Shown: positions 63,948-64,000 of the stretch, piece after piece | Layout of the letters: each line of letters opens with the position of its first letter | How positions within the stretch are numbered: position 1 is the first letter of the stretch | Source: Chrysaora quinquecirrha | Lineage: Eukaryota; Cnidaria; Scyphozoa; Semaeostomeae; Pelagiidae | Reading direction: 5' to 3' | NCBI GenBank assembly: GCA_014526335.1 | Contig: JACTAT010000048.1 | Location: 57,788-121,787 of the forward strand | DNA length: 64,000 nucleotides | Position numbers and translations under genes: made by a program | The notes under the pieces: generated by a model | The model's database searches: none | What the model saw: only the letters and a program-made list of their open reading frames with translations | Told to the model about the DNA's origin: nothing

Positions 63948-64000
63948 GGCCATGATCGCCGATGGTCACGATTAGGACGAGCCATGGCTCGCTGAAAACT

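Overview
This is intron-rich, AT-rich, repeat-dense animal nuclear DNA with GT/AG-spliced genes. The mix of a TDRD5-type germline gene, Penelope-like elements, CR1/Jockey-type LINEs, BEL/Pao remnants and many foldback/MITE families suggests a cnidarian, probably an anthozoan such as a coral or anemone. That assignment is inferred from gene and repeat character; I ran no search. Two 500-base runs of N (22368-22867 and 43501-44000) look like fixed-size scaffold gaps.

Genes, left to right. (1) TDRD5-like, + strand, 13 phase-consistent exons from 5517 to 22367: two LOTUS domains, one extended Tudor domain and the start of a disordered tail, which runs into the first gap. (2) RALGPS-like Ral GEF, - strand, coding exons from 29235 down to 22969, covering the N-terminal 122 residues and entering the same gap from the other side. 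(3) An unrecognised ORF, - strand, in two pieces either side of the second gap (44092 to 42756). (4) FCSK (L-fucose kinase), - strand, nine exons from 58436 down to 45367, covering only the N-terminal pyrophosphorylase-like third. (5) A single-exon 647-codon gene of apparent transposon origin, + strand, 56189-58132, nested in the first FCSK intron. (6) The terminal coding exon of a DNMT1-type cytosine-5 methyltransferase, - strand, 62077-61988.

Most of the rest is mobile or repetitive. There is a BEL/Pao remnant at the left edge, a 2.7-kb LINE in a RALGPS intron (25970-28700), a second LINE inside a CTAA satellite (37698-38850), a Penelope-like element (39400-41045) split by a foldback element, and further Penelope fragments at 6060, 23720 and 51660. 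There is a 3.6-kb CTAA-based higher-order satellite (34085-37690), TTAG arrays at 49670-50980 and 58614-59310, a 13-bp minisatellite at 52992-53466, and at least six families of foldback/MITE elements, some with clear target-site duplications.

The most interesting signal is a complete hammerhead-ribozyme-like fold at 52033-52079 in the 3' region of a Penelope fragment, with its core recurring in dispersed copies. A tandem trimer of a tRNA-like SINE at 47946-48640 carries another hairpin with hammerhead-like core residues. The genes do not form a pathway. TDRD5 (germline piRNA/nuage), RALGPS (Ral signalling), FCSK (GDP-fucose salvage) and DNMT1 (maintenance methylation) are ordinary neighbours.
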